Shown: in pieces, positions 46,576 to 56,663 of the stretch | How the letters are laid out: each line of letters opens with the position of its first letter | How positions within the stretch are numbered: the stretch's first letter is position 1 | Source of the DNA: Nitrospirota bacterium | Lineage (GTDB): Bacteria > Nitrospirota > Nitrospiria > Nitrospirales > Nitrospiraceae | Reading direction: 5' to 3' | Length of the DNA stretch: 64,000 bases | NCBI GenBank assembly: GCA_016219645.1 | Contig: JACRLR010000018.1 | Location: 124,001 to 188,000 of the forward strand | The notes under the pieces: model-generated | What the model saw: only the letters and a program-made list of their open reading frames with translations | Told to the model about the DNA's origin: nothing | Databases searched by the model: none | Translations under genes and position numbers: made by a program

Positions 46576-47466
46576 TTAACGGTTCATCGTGAATCGCTGA
46601 AAGATGTCCGCACATTTCTTGTGTCTAGGAGCCTGTCCGACATTGCCAGTTCTACTGCGGCGAACGAGCTGCAACCATCTGCGTCGTTCTCGGCCCTGAA
46701 AAATCCTCAACGTATTCCAGTGAATACGCCTCCGGTTTTTCCGAGCCTGCGGCCTTGCATCTGGTTGTATCTCCTTCGCCTCGTCACGAAGGCAATGTCT
46801 GACCGAAATAATCGCCTCGTTCAGGGAGGGGAGTTTCTGCTTGAGTCTTCGGATGTGGACGTCGACGGTCCTCGTCGTTCCGTAGTAATCGTATCCCCAG
46901 ACGGTATTGAGAAGGATGTCTCGTGTCAGGACTCTACCGGGATTGCTCAAAAGATGTTCGAGCAGGCCGAACTCTTTTGCAGTGAGGGGGACTTCAACTT
47001 TCTTGACGGTGACTTCGTGTCGCGCGAGATCCATGACGAGATCGCCATAGCGATAGTGAGCCAGGCTGCCGTCCGGTTTCCGTTCAAGACGTCGAAAGAG
47101 GGCCTTGATGCGGGCGACCAGAGTCTTAGGGCTGAAGGGTTTAGTGATATAGTCGTCGGCTCCCAATTCCAGGCCTACGACGGTGTCTGCTTCCTCGGCT
47201 TTGGCGGTCAGCATGATGATGGGAAGCAGTGCGGTCTCCGGAGCCGCTCGAAGGCGTTTGCACACTTCGAGGCCGTCGATGCCTGGCAACATCAGGTCGA
47301 GAACGACCAAGTCAGGCTTCTCTTGTTTCACTTGTCGGAGGCCTTCCGTGCCGCTCGTCGCCGATACGGTCCGAAAGCCCTCTTTTTCCACGTACAGTTT
47401 GACCAGCTGGAGAATGTCGTGCTCATCCTCAACGATGAGGATTTTCTTGTGCGCGGGGGGTGACAT
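46576..47466 (-). CDS. OmpR/PhoB-family response regulator with replaced C-terminus
   Basis: 296 residues from ATG 47466 (an in-frame upstream extension is rejected). Receiver domain with Asp57 as phosphoacceptor and ITKPFSP, then the winged-helix domain (LTAKEFGLLEHLLSNPGRVLTRDILLNTVWGYDY, TVDVHIRRLKQKL). After residue 223 (..EAIISVR) the expected G-x-GY wing and stop are absent. A basic 73-residue tail (HCLRDEAKEIQPDARP..) is read from repeat C3 instead. DNA binding may be impaired or changed. It is probably cotranscribed with the kinase. Confidence 0.85.
   Translation of the reverse strand: MSPPAHKKILIVEDEHDILQLVKLYVEKEGFRTVSATSGTEGLRQVKQEKPDLVVLDLMLPGIDGLEVCKRLRAAPETALLPIIMLTAKAEEADTVVGLELGADDYITKPFSPKTLVARIKALFRRLERKPDGSLAHYRYGDLVMDLARHEVTVKKVEVPLTAKEFGLLEHLLSNPGRVLTRDILLNTVWGYDYYGTTRTVDVHIRRLKQKLPSLNEAIISVRHCLRDEAKEIQPDARPQARKNRRRIHWNTLRIFQGRERRRWLQLVRRSRTGNVGQAPRHKKCADIFQRFTMNR
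46635..46803 (-). repeat. Palindromic element C3, inside the response regulator gene
   Basis: Arms GTCCGACATTGCC (46635-46647) and GGCAATGTCTGAC (46791-46803) pair at 12 of 13 positions. Between them on the minus strand are GCAAGGCCGCAGG, CCGGAGGCGTA, TACGTTGAGGATTT and CGAGAACGA, in the same order as C2. Its right end coincides with the point where the regulator departs from its family. Confidence 0.85.
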
Positions 47467-47691
47467 AGCTAGTGGTCTGAGCCTACGGGGGCAGGATAAC
47501 TCTGTCAAGCGGGGAAGCGGAGTTATCTGACGTTGCTCGCTGCTTCCGGAACGTATTCGTTGAAAAGGGGAATGAGGTGCGGGCCAATTGTGTTGACGGA
47601 GCCCGCTGCTCTGACGTAAGGTTGCAGCAGTGATCAGTGAGGATGTGGCGCACGAGGGTGGCCTGTACTCAGTCAAGGAGAGGTGGCAGCT

Positions 47692-48645
47692 ATGAAGATC
47701 TATCTCGCCAATCCGCGAGGTTTTTGCGCCGGAGTCGACCGGGCAATCGACATCGTCGATCTTTCGCTCAAGAAATATGGCGCGCCGATCTACGTGCGGC
47801 ATGAAATCGTCCATAGCCGGCATGTTGTGAACTCCCTCCGCACCAAGGGCGCCGTGTTCGTGGAAGAGTTGTCAGAAGTGCCGGAAGGTTCGGTCGTGAT
47901 TTTCAGCGCACATGGAGTAGCCAAGTCGGTCTGGGACGAAGCCAATCGGCGGCGGTTGCATGTGATCGACGCCACTTGTCCGTTGGTGATCAAAGTGCAT
48001 AATGAGGTCAACCGCGACTATACGCAGGGGTATGACCTTATTCTGATCGGGCATGCAGGCCATCCTGAAGTGATCGGGACACTCGGACAGATTCCGGACA
48101 AGTTCCATCTGGTCTCCTCAGTAGCTGATGTCGAGAGATTGCATGTCGACAATGTCCACGACCTGTCGTACGTCACGCAAACGACGCTGAGCGTCGACGA
48201 ATGTCGGGATATTGTCGGCGCGCTCCATCAACGGTTTCCGCATATCAAGGGCCCCCACCAGGAGGATATCTGTTACGCGACGCAGAACCGCCAGAACGCC
48301 GTGAAAGAACTCTCCAAGCTCGTCGACGTCATTCTCGTCATCGGCTCTCCGAACAGCTCGAACTCCAACCGGCTGCGCGAGTTGGGGGAACAGTGTGGGA
48401 TTGCGTCCTACTTGATCGATGCCGCGTCGGACATCGATCCAACGTGGCTGACGAACGTGCAAGCGGTTGGGATTACTGCCGGCGCTTCAGCGCCAGAAGT
48501 TCTGGTCGAAGAGGTCGTAACATACCTCAAGACATTTGGGACCGCAGAGGTTCAAGATCTGACCGTCATCGAAGAAGACGTTGAATTTCTTCTTCCGAAG
48601 GAACTCATTGCCATTGAATCTTTCAAAAAGCCAGTCGGGGCTTAG
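47692..48645 (+). CDS. ispH: 4-hydroxy-3-methylbut-2-enyl diphosphate reductase (IspH)
   Basis: 317 residues from ATG 47692; GTG 47683 overlaps the AAGGAGAGG ribosome site. It is the last step of the MEP pathway and makes IPP and DMAPP. [4Fe-4S] ligands are in [18 protein letters not shown] and the later ICYATQNRQ segment; [10 protein letters not shown] binds diphosphate. The length is usual. The pathway genes dxs and ispG lie at the window end. Confidence 0.96.
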   Translation: MKIYLANPRGFCAGVDRAIDIVDLSLKKYGAPIYVRHEIVHSRHVVNSLRTKGAVFVEELSEVPEGSVVIFSAHGVAKSVWDEANRRRLHVIDATCPLVIKVHNEVNRDYTQGYDLILIGHAGHPEVIGTLGQIPDKFHLVSSVADVERLHVDNVHDLSYVTQTTLSVDECRDIVGALHQRFPHIKGPHQEDICYATQNRQNAVKELSKLVDVILVIGSPNSSNSNRLRELGEQCGIASYLIDAASDIDPTWLTNVQAVGITAGASAPEVLVEEVVTYLKTFGTAEVQDLTVIEEDVEFLLPKELIAIESFKKPVGA

Positions 48646-48815
48646 GCGAGACATCCACACCTCTCGCTGATGCCCCTCCCTAAATGTTGTAGGTCTTCTC
48701 CCTCCTTTCTACCATAGGCAGTATTTTTCTTTGATTTTTCTCTGGCGTCTGTGCTACAGAACCAACGATCTATCCGGCTTTGTCCGCTCGAAACATGCTA
48801 TCGAAGGAGTCGCCG

Positions 48816-51800
48816 ATGTATTTGAAATCCATCGAGATGGCGGGATTTAAGTCGTTCGCAGAAGCCCGCATCCAATTCCCCGAAGGCGTGACCGCAATTG
48901 TCGGTCCAAACGGAAGCGGGAAAAGCAATGTCGTCGATGCCATTCTTTGGGTACTCGGCGAGCAGAGCACGAAGGCCCTGCGGAGCGAGAAAATGGAAGA
49001 TGTCATCTTTAACGGAACCGAAATGCGGAAACCTCTCGGCCTAGCCGAAGTGTCCCTTGTGATTAGCGGGCTGGATCGGGTTCATGTGGACCCCCTGTCC
49101 GGTCTGTCGAATCAGCTGTCTGAATACCAAGAACTCATGATTACGCGCCGCCTGTACCGTAATGGCGAAAGCGAATATCTCATCAATAAGACCATCTGCC
49201 GATTGAAAGATGTCCGGAGCATCCTGCTGGACACCAGGGCTGGCACGAAAGGACACACCGTCATTGCGCAAGGACAGATCGATCAAATCCTGAACGCATC
49301 ACCGCAAGATAGGCGTGAGTTGATTGAAGAAACTGCCGGCATCGTTCGTTACAAAAAACAGAAGGCCGAAACGCTGCGCAAGTTGGATGCGACGCAGCAA
49401 AATCTTCTGCGGGTACGAGACATCATTGCAGAGGTAAAAAAGCAGTTGAATTCCCTCGATCGCCAGGCGCGGCAGGCGCGGTCCTATCAGACGTTGCAGC
49501 AAGAGGCCAAGGTGCTGGAGATCCGGTTGTTGACCAACGAATACCGTGCTCTTCGCGCGACGCTCGAGGAGGTGGAGTTGGAACTGCAGACGTTGGGAGA
49601 CCGCGAGTCGGGGCAGTCCGCAGAGCTGGCGCGTGTGAATACGGAACTCGAGCGAATCAAGCTCGCAATGGCCATGGCAACCGAGGCGGTCGGACAGCGG
49701 CGCGAGGAGCTGTCGAAGGTTGAACAGCAACTGGCGCTGGCGCTGACGGCCGCAGAAGTCGAGCGTAATCGTGAAGAACTCTATGCGCAGCAGCAGAGTC
49801 AAGGCAGACAGGAACTCGAGCGCCTGACCCAGGAGCAGAAGCAAGGCGCGGACGAGGTTGCGACCCTTGAGGAGGCGTTGGCATCGCTCGAGCGTGAATG
49901 TGCGGAGCGGGAGCAGGTATTCGCGACGCTCGACCGGGAAATGAAAGAGCTGGGGCACCAACGATCAGCCGTGTTGGCCGAAGAGGAACGAGGGCGTCAA
50001 GACGTACTCAATCTGGCGATATTGGCCGCGAATACTGAGCAGACTCTGGTGCAATTGGCCGCTCGCATTCAAGAGGCAGCGGATCGTGAAGGTCGGTTGG
50101 CCTCCGAACGGGAAGACTTTCGCCTGCAGCACGAGACGGCAACGGACAAGCGTCAGGCACTCCGGCAGGCCTCGCATGACGCCGAGCAATTGGTTTCAAG
50201 CCTGCGTCTGCAACGGCAAGCAGTTGAGGAAGAGAACGAGCGCCTGTCGGGCGAATTGGCAGAAGTCGACCGGTTTATATCTCAACAGTCTGAAGAGTTG
50301 GCCGCAGTGGATTCTCACCTACGAGCGCTGCAGGGGGTGCTCCAAGAGGACATGGGTTATGGGCGGCGCGGTGACGAAGAATCGACGGCACTCAAGGCCT
50401 GTACCGGGGTTCGTGATGCAGTTGCCGAATGGTTGGTTGTACCTCCTGGATGGGACCGGGCGGTGGAAGCGATTTTGGGCGAGCGGGTCAGGGGGTGGTT
50501 TGTCGACAATCCCGGCGCAGCTTGTGAAGCGATTGAGTTTCTCAAGGGAAAGGATCTCGGTCGTGGTACGTTTATCCCGCAGCAACCTCGCTGGGCAGCT
50601 CGGGACAGGGCATCCGACCAGTGGTGGCCTACAATTGAGGGCCAGCCCGGTGTGGTTGGACGTGCGATTGACCTGATCAGGGTGGAGGGTCAACGTGAAG
50701 CGGCTCGGGATTATCTCTTCGACCGGGTCGTGTTCGTCGAGACCCTTAACGACGCGACGGTCTTATGGGAACAACAGCCCAGCGCTGCTCCCGATGGCCC
50801 CATCCTCGTGACGCGCGCAGGCGAGGTTCTGGATGCAGCAGGGGTGATTTCCGGTGGGCAGGCTGGTGCAACGGGAGGGCTGCTGCAGCGTCGGCGAGAG
50901 GTACTTCGTTTAGAGGCACAAGGCGTCTCCCTGACGGGGTCTGTGGAAGAAGGGAAGCAGCGACGGGAACGATTGCTGGAGCAGGGACAGGAGTTGCGTG
51001 AACAGAGTCGGCAACTCGCGGAGTCGCTGCGTGACGCTGAAATGCAAGAGCTTTCACTGCGGAAAGACGAAGCAGGACTCCAGCATATGCTGGGAGACCT
51101 GACCCAGCGGATCGATACATTGACGGGAGATGCGCAACGAGGCTTGGCGGAAGCGCAGCGGCTCAATCAAGAAATCCGTTCCGGCGAGGCGCAGCTTGCA
51201 CAATGGATGGCGGAGAAGGCCGGGCAGGAAGCCGAACTCACCCGTGTGCGCGAACGGGTACGGCAGATTGATCAAGATATGCAGGGGATTCAGCAGCGAT
51301 GTACAGAGGCACAATTGGCGGCGCAGGACATCCGGACAACCAGGGAGCATCGCCATCAGGACCTCCTACGGATTCGGCAGGAGCAGCAGGACGCGACCGC
51401 GCGTATTGAGACCTTGACGCGCCATGTCGAAGGGCTCGCAGCCTCAATTGAGCAGAGCCGGGCTGAACGTGAGCGACAGGAAGGGCGTTGTCGCGAATTC
51501 GGCGAGTCGGCAGCTCAGGGCAAGGCACGGCTGGTCGAGATGCAGGAGCAACAGGCTCAGGACATGGCGGAGGTGCAGCGGCTCGAGGCCGGGCTGGAAG
51601 ATATCCGGCGCGTGGTCTCGTCTCTCCGCGAATCCCGCATGGCGGTGGAGGTCAAGAAGGCGGAAATTCGAGTGCAATTGGGGACTGTCGAATCGACGCT
51701 CCTGGGGACATACCAGGTCGATCCGGCAACGCTGCTCGATCAGCCGGTCGTCGAGCTGGCGCCCGACCGACTGGCCGTTGGGGAAGAGCCGATTCCGGAA

Positions 51801-52502
51801 GGCCGACCGGCAGTCGATGAGGCAACGCTCCGTGAGCAATTGCAGAAGATTCGCGAGAAGCTGGATCGCTTGGGGCCGATCAATTTGGCAGCCATTCAAG
51901 AACACCAAGAGTTAGACGAGCGGCATCGATTCCTGACGACGCAGGAACTAGACCTCTCCACCTCCATCGGCTCGCTCAAAGAAATCATCCAGCGCATCAA
52001 CCGTACGACGAAAGACATGTTCGCCAGCACGTTTGCCGAGCTCCAACAGAAGTTCAGCGAGGTATTCGTAAAGTTTTTCCCGGGTGGTCGAGCCGAACTG
52101 CAGCTGGTCGAGGTGCCGGCGGACGAGACAGGAGAAGGGCGCGGCCCGCAGGAACCGGGTGTCGATATCGTGGTGCAACCACCGGGCAAACGATTGAAGA
52201 GCATCACGATGCTCTCGGGTGGTGAAAAAACCTTGACGGCAATGGCGTTGCTGTTTGCGAGCTTCTTAATCAGACCGACGCCGTTCTGTATTCTGGACGA
52301 AATCGACGCCCCGTTGGATGAAGAGAACATCGGACGTTTTACCGGCGTATTGCGTGAACTGTCCCGGGACGCACAGTTCATGGTCATCACCCACAGTAAG
52401 CAGACGATGGCCATTGCAGACTCGCTGTTCGGGGTCACCATGGAAGAGCCTGGGATCTCAAAAATTGTCTCGGTAAGGCTCAGCAATTTGCAGCCAGTTT
52501 GA
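48816..52502 (+). CDS. smc: Chromosome segregation ATPase SMC
   Basis: 1228 residues from ATG 48816 with GGAG 7 nt upstream; the upstream ATG at 48780 gives 12 extra residues and is less likely. Walker A GPNGSGKSN near residue 32, coiled coils to ~510 and ~680-1020, a hinge with GVRDAVAEWLVVP and GERVRGWFVDN, then LSGGEKTLTA (ABC signature) and FCILDEIDAPLD (Walker B). It compacts and segregates the chromosome. No scpA/scpB is adjacent. Confidence 0.97.
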   Translation: MYLKSIEMAGFKSFAEARIQFPEGVTAIVGPNGSGKSNVVDAILWVLGEQSTKALRSEKMEDVIFNGTEMRKPLGLAEVSLVISGLDRVHVDPLSGLSNQLSEYQELMITRRLYRNGESEYLINKTICRLKDVRSILLDTRAGTKGHTVIAQGQIDQILNASPQDRRELIEETAGIVRYKKQKAETLRKLDATQQNLLRVRDIIAEVKKQLNSLDRQARQARSYQTLQQEAKVLEIRLLTNEYRALRATLEEVELELQTLGDRESGQSAELARVNTELERIKLAMAMATEAVGQRREELSKVEQQLALALTAAEVERNREELYAQQQSQGRQELERLTQEQKQGADEVATLEEALASLERECAEREQVFATLDREMKELGHQRSAVLAEEERGRQDVLNLAILAANTEQTLVQLAARIQEAADREGRLASEREDFRLQHETATDKRQALRQASHDAEQLVSSLRLQRQAVEEENERLSGELAEVDRFISQQSEELAAVDSHLRALQGVLQEDMGYGRRGDEESTALKACTGVRDAVAEWLVVPPGWDRAVEAILGERVRGWFVDNPGAACEAIEFLKGKDLGRGTFIPQQPRWAARDRASDQWWPTIEGQPGVVGRAIDLIRVEGQREAARDYLFDRVVFVETLNDATVLWEQQPSAAPDGPILVTRAGEVLDAAGVISGGQAGATGGLLQRRREVLRLEAQGVSLTGSVEEGKQRRERLLEQGQELREQSRQLAESLRDAEMQELSLRKDEAGLQHMLGDLTQRIDTLTGDAQRGLAEAQRLNQEIRSGEAQLAQWMAEKAGQEAELTRVRERVRQIDQDMQGIQQRCTEAQLAAQDIRTTREHRHQDLLRIRQEQQDATARIETLTRHVEGLAASIEQSRAERERQEGRCREFGESAAQGKARLVEMQEQQAQDMAEVQRLEAGLEDIRRVVSSLRESRMAVEVKKAEIRVQLGTVESTLLGTYQVDPATLLDQPVVELAPDRLAVGEEPIPEGRPAVDEATLREQLQKIREKLDRLGPINLAAIQEHQELDERHRFLTTQELDLSTSIGSLKEIIQRINRTTKDMFASTFAELQQKFSEVFVKFFPGGRAELQLVEVPADETGEGRGPQEPGVDIVVQPPGKRLKSITMLSGGEKTLTAMALLFASFLIRPTPFCILDEIDAPLDEENIGRFTGVLRELSRDAQFMVITHSKQTMAIADSLFGVTMEEPGISKIVSVRLSNLQPV

Positions 52503-52589
52503 AAAGAGCAGGTCGGCTAAAACATCCATACTTCAGAGGACTTCCGTACCTCTGTTTCTTGACGTCAGAGTAGGGGCTCTGTTATATAC

Positions 52590-52642
52590 CCCCACAGAGC
52601 CCGACCTATGGGCGGGCCGCTCGTCGCGTGAGCTTTGTGGGG
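52590..52642 (+). terminator. Hairpin downstream of smc
   Basis: CCCCACAGAGC (52590-52600) pairs with GCTTTGTGGGG (52632-52642) with one G-U pair. No T tract follows, so function as a terminator is uncertain. Confidence 0.4.
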
Positions 52643-52701
52643 CCAAGCGAGTCACGCGAAGGGTCCAATTCATCATCTACAATTTTCAATAGACCGATAG
52701 A

Positions 52702-54876
52702 ATGAAGCTGATTCGAACACTCCTCGATCGTCTATCCGATAGCCTCTCCCTCTCCGTTCCGGAGATGCGCGGGCTGGCGACCGAGTTATCCAACGTTCCG
52801 CCGTTGCGGCTGGTGTCGGACAAGTCCGTGCTGTCTGCACCCATCGATTCTGCGACACGTCGCCAGGCCAACCCGATCAGCCAAGTGGATACGCTCGACG
52901 ACGCGATCCGGCGCAGTCAAGCCTGGTTTCTATCCAGGCAACATCCAGCAGAGGGGTACTGGGTTGCGGAGCTTGAAGCCGATACGACGTTGACAGCTGA
53001 GTATCTCATGCTGCGGCGGTTTCTCGATCGGGTCGATCCAGAACGAGAGCGCCGAGCCGTGCACTATCTCCGTGCCATGCAATTGCCCGATGGCGGATGG
53101 CCGATTTTCTACGGAGGGCCTTCCGAGATCAGCGCCTCTGTGAAGGCCTATTTTGCCTTGAAGTTGAGCGGCACTTCCGCAGACGAGCCGTTCATGGTTC
53201 GGGCCCGTGACCGAATTCTGGCCATGGGTGGAGTGGTTCAAGCGAATGTGTTTACCAAGATCGCGCTGGCGCAGTTCGATCAATATGACTGGGAAGGCAT
53301 CCCCCACATGCCGGTTGAGCTGATGCTGCTCCCAAAGGGGTTCTACTTTAACATCTATGCCATTTCCTATTGGTCCCGCTGCGTCTTAACTCCACTGCTG
53401 ATCATCTTCGCGCACCGACCGGTGTGTCAGATCCCGCGGGAGCAGGGGATTGAGGAGTTGTATCATATTCCGCGGAAGGAGATCCGCTATTGGAAGTTCC
53501 CGCCGTTCAACAAAGATCAGAAGTGGTTCACCCTGCATAATTTCTTTGTCGCGCTGGACGCGATGCTGAAACTCTACGACCGGGTGCCTCTCATGTGGTT
53601 GCGCGAGAAAGCGCTGCATCGTGCCACGACCTGGATGTTGGAGCACATGAAGGGCAGCGGCGGGTCGGGGGCGATTTATCCGGCCATGGCAAATTCAATC
53701 GTCGCCCTTCGCTGCCTCGCCTATCAGGTCGATGATCCATTGGTTCAGAAGGCGCTCCACGAAATCGAATCGCTGGAAGTGTACGACACCGTATCGATCG
53801 GTGATCAGCGCGTCGAGGCACTGCATCTTCAGCCCTGCCACTCGCCGATTTGGGACACGGCGTTGCTCATGAACGCCTTGAGCGAGACCGGGATGCCGGA
53901 GGACCACCCATCGCTTCAAAAGGCGGCGGCGTACATGGTGTCGCGCCAAACGAAAACGGTGGGAGATTGGAAAATCTCGTCTCCCGATGCGGAGCCGGGA
54001 GGGTGGTACTTCCAGTTTGAGAATGAATTCTATCCCGACGTCGATGACTCGGCGGTGGTGTTGATGGCGCTGTCGAAAGTCCGGATGGATCAGACCGTCG
54101 AGTTACAAGATTCCATCCAGCGGGGAATGAATTGGGTGCTCGCCATGCAAGGATCCGATGGCGGGTGGGGTGCATACGACAAGGACAACAATCGTGTCGT
54201 GTTCAATTATATCCCCTTTGCCGATCACCATGCCTTGCTTGATCCGAGCACATCCGATTTGACCGGACGCTGTCTCGAGATGCTTGCGGCGTTGGGCTAC
54301 GATCAGACGCACCCAGCTGTGGCACCGGCCCTCCGGTTCCTCAAGCGAGAGCAGGAGGCCGACGGCAGCTGGTACGGTCGGTGGGGCGTCAACTATATCT
54401 ACGGCACCTGGTCCGTCCTCGCCGGTCTCCGTGCGATTGGGGAGGATCTTTCGCAGCCCTATATTCGCCGCGCGGTTACCTGGCTTGAGTCGAAGCAGAA
54501 TCCCGATGGCGGGTGGGGTGAATCTTGTCTGTCTTACGGCGACCCTGCATGGAGCGGGAAGGGGGACAGCACGCCTTCTCAAACGGCCTGGGCCATCATG
54601 GGACTCATGTCAGCCGGCATGAGCGACGCCTTCAGTGTCGCTCGCGGCGTCCAATACCTGCTGCGCCACCAAATGAAAGATGGTTCATGGGAAGAGGTCC
54701 GTCATACAGGGACCGGATTCCCTCGAGTATTTTATCTACGCTACCATTGGTACTGTCGGTACTTTCCCTTGTGGGCCTTGGCGATGTATCGGAATCTGCG
54801 GACGCGCGGGAAGATGCGGGCTGACGAAGTACGGCAGCAGGTCCTCGCGTCCCGGTGTCATCGAGCCGGTCGTTGA
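52702..54876 (+). CDS. shc: Squalene-hopene cyclase
   Basis: A 724-residue protein that folds squalene into hopene in one step at the membrane. The catalytic motif is DVDD (446-449) in YPDVDDSAVV. QW-type repeats recur (for example QLPDGGWP, GSDGGWGAYD, ADGSWYGRWG, NPDGGWGE, KDGSWEE). The first ~60 residues are an extension. No clear Shine-Dalgarno before ATG 52702. The next gene, an hpnG homologue, starts 54 bp downstream. Confidence 0.95.
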   Translation: MKLIRTLLDRLSDSLSLSVPEMRGLATELSNVPPLRLVSDKSVLSAPIDSATRRQANPISQVDTLDDAIRRSQAWFLSRQHPAEGYWVAELEADTTLTAEYLMLRRFLDRVDPERERRAVHYLRAMQLPDGGWPIFYGGPSEISASVKAYFALKLSGTSADEPFMVRARDRILAMGGVVQANVFTKIALAQFDQYDWEGIPHMPVELMLLPKGFYFNIYAISYWSRCVLTPLLIIFAHRPVCQIPREQGIEELYHIPRKEIRYWKFPPFNKDQKWFTLHNFFVALDAMLKLYDRVPLMWLREKALHRATTWMLEHMKGSGGSGAIYPAMANSIVALRCLAYQVDDPLVQKALHEIESLEVYDTVSIGDQRVEALHLQPCHSPIWDTALLMNALSETGMPEDHPSLQKAAAYMVSRQTKTVGDWKISSPDAEPGGWYFQFENEFYPDVDDSAVVLMALSKVRMDQTVELQDSIQRGMNWVLAMQGSDGGWGAYDKDNNRVVFNYIPFADHHALLDPSTSDLTGRCLEMLAALGYDQTHPAVAPALRFLKREQEADGSWYGRWGVNYIYGTWSVLAGLRAIGEDLSQPYIRRAVTWLESKQNPDGGWGESCLSYGDPAWSGKGDSTPSQTAWAIMGLMSAGMSDAFSVARGVQYLLRHQMKDGSWEEVRHTGTGFPRVFYLRYHWYCRYFPLWALAMYRNLRTRGKMRADEVRQQVLASRCHRAGR

Positions 54877-54929
54877 GCCGCCCGCCGACGTCTTCCGTTG
54901 GCGCGGACCACTCCCACTCAGGATCTGCA

Positions 54930-55682
54930 GTGAATCCCATCGCCATCTTTGCTGCGACTCGTTGGGAACTTCAGGCCGTTCGCCGTGCCCTCACGACGGA
55001 TCGTGTCGAGGTCGTTGCCGGTGTCCGCTGCCATATAGGGCAGCGAGGGAATCGCGCCTATTGGCTCATGCAAACCGGCGTCGGTCCTGTTGCGGCCCGT
55101 GCAGTGGCGGGAGGGGTGTTGACGGCCCAGGCGATGTCGCTGGTCATGTCCACGGGTTTTGCCTGCGCGCTCGTGCCGGCTCAGGTGGGGGACCTCATCG
55201 TCGGCACAGGGGTCTCCTCGGTGCAGGGGGAAGGAACCTGGACAATCGGGAACGATCCTGTGTTTTGCGATGAGACCGTATGTGAAGGCCTTCTGGCCGT
55301 GGCGAAAGACGCAGGGTTAGTCGCGCGGGTTGGAACAGTCGTGTCATCGGACACCGTGGTGTGGCAGGCGTTGGAGAAACGCCGGTTGCAACGTCTGACC
55401 GATGCAGTCGGACTCGATATGGAGAGTGCGGCACTGGCGGCGGTCGCTCAGGAGCGGGATCTTCCGCTGGCGATCGTGCGGACGGTTTCTGATTTAGTGG
55501 ACGAAGATCTTCCTCTTGACTTCAATCTTTTTCTCAGGCCCACTGGTTGGTTCAATGGCATGCAGGCGCTGATGAGTCGGCCTTCCAGCCTCGGGGGGCT
55601 GAATCGGTTGCGAAAGCAGAGTCGGGTGGCGGCGGATCGATTGACGGAATGGTTTCAGCGTTATGCCGAGACAGACAGATAG
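54930..55682 (+). CDS. hpnG: Hopanoid-associated nucleoside phosphorylase (HpnG-like)
   Basis: 250 residues from GTG 54930 with AGGA 7 nt upstream; an ATG at 54855 inside shc is the alternative. Phosphorylase-superfamily features are QTGVGPVAARAVAGG, STGFACALVPAQVGDLIVG and DMESAALAAVA (ribose-site Glu). HpnG removes adenine from adenosylhopane; methylthioadenosine nucleosidases are close relatives, so context decides the call. Confidence 0.82.
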   Translation: MNPIAIFAATRWELQAVRRALTTDRVEVVAGVRCHIGQRGNRAYWLMQTGVGPVAARAVAGGVLTAQAMSLVMSTGFACALVPAQVGDLIVGTGVSSVQGEGTWTIGNDPVFCDETVCEGLLAVAKDAGLVARVGTVVSSDTVVWQALEKRRLQRLTDAVGLDMESAALAAVAQERDLPLAIVRTVSDLVDEDLPLDFNLFLRPTGWFNGMQALMSRPSSLGGLNRLRKQSRVAADRLTEWFQRYAETDR

Positions 55683-55701
55683 TGAATCGCTTCGACGGTC
55701 A

Positions 55702-55787
55702 AGGAGTCTGTCCGAATAATCCGAAAACGATGCAGATGCCGGTAGATTATACGCCGCAGCAGAATGGCAGAACTTGGACAGGCTCCT
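55702..55787. repeat. Palindromic element C4, short
   Basis: AGGAGTCTGTCC (55702-55713) pairs with GGACAGGCTCCT (55776-55787) at 11 of 12 positions. The outer words match the sequence outside C3 (AGGAGCCTGTCC at 46628-46639). It lies between hpnG and mlaE and ends 10 nt before mlaE. Confidence 0.65.
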
Positions 55788-55797
55788 GAGGTAATCG

Positions 55798-56568
55798 ATG
55801 ACGAATGTGCTCGGACAGCTGGGGGCGTGGACGGTACACCGTGTACGGGAAATGGGCCGCATGTGGATGTTTATGCTGTCGTCTTTCGCCTGGCTCGCAA
55901 GACCCCCCTTTCGATTCCATCAAACGATGAAACAGCTTCACTTTGTCGGGTACAAGTCCACATTTGTCGTCGTACTGACGGCGGCGTTCACGGGGATGGT
56001 GTTGGCGCTGCAAGGGTATTACACCTTACGGAAGTTTGGCTCCGAGGGGTTGCTGGGTTCCGCGGTGGCGTTGAGTATGATTCGGGAGTTGGGGCCTGTG
56101 CTGGCTGCGCTGATGGTGACTGCTCGGGCTGGATCAGCCATGACTGCTGAGATCGGTATCATGAGGATCACGGAGCAGATCGATGCACTTGATACCATGG
56201 CGATCAATCCGCTGCAATACTTGATCGCGCCGAAACTGGTAGCCGGCCTGATCGGGGTGCCGTTGCTCGTGGCCATATTCGATGTGGTCGGTATTTATGG
56301 TGGTTCCCTCGTCGGTGTTGATTTATTGGGCGTGAGCGAAGGGGCCTACTGGAACTCGATCCAATCAGCCGTGGAATGGAAAGATGTCTACGGCGGCATT
56401 CTCAAGTCGATCAGCTTCGGGCTGATCATCAGTTGGGTCTGTTGTTATAAAGGGTTCTACACGAGACAGAGTGCCGAGGGGCTCGGGCGTGCGACGACGG
56501 AAGCGGTGGTCCTCTCGTCGGTACTGATCCTCGTAAGCGACTATTTCCTGACCTCGGTGCTGCTCTAG
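55798..56568 (+). CDS. mlaE: Mla-type ABC transporter permease (MlaE)
   Basis: A 256-residue permease with five to six membrane segments. The family core LALQGYYTLRKFG, SMIRELGPVLAALMVTARAGSAMTAEIG and RITEQIDALDTMAINP is complete. With MlaF it drives lipid transport between the membranes. GAGG precedes the ATG. Immediate neighbours are hopanoid genes upstream and mlaF downstream. Confidence 0.95.
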   Translation: MTNVLGQLGAWTVHRVREMGRMWMFMLSSFAWLARPPFRFHQTMKQLHFVGYKSTFVVVLTAAFTGMVLALQGYYTLRKFGSEGLLGSAVALSMIRELGPVLAALMVTARAGSAMTAEIGIMRITEQIDALDTMAINPLQYLIAPKLVAGLIGVPLLVAIFDVVGIYGGSLVGVDLLGVSEGAYWNSIQSAVEWKDVYGGILKSISFGLIISWVCCYKGFYTRQSAEGLGRATTEAVVLSSVLILVSDYFLTSVLL

Positions 56569-56570
56569 AA

Positions 56571-56656
56571 CCGTAAGGGGTGAGGCGTGAGGGGTGAGGC
56601 GATTTCAAAGAAGCGAAGTTCTGCGCCCCTTACGCCTGACGCCTTACGCCTCACGG
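56571..56656. repeat. Word-repeat hairpin D7 (GGCGTAAGGGGTGAGG words)
   Basis: CCGTAAGGGGTGAGGCGTGAGG-type left arm (56571-56600) faces CGCCCCTTACGCCTGACGCC..CCTCACGG (to 56656), pairing over about 30 nt. It fills the mlaE-mlaF spacer. Confidence 0.75.
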
Positions 56657-56663
56657 AACACGC

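Noticed and set aside
46444-47463. 339-codon plus-strand frame
   Set aside because: Antisense to the two-component genes; no ribosome site or known motif.
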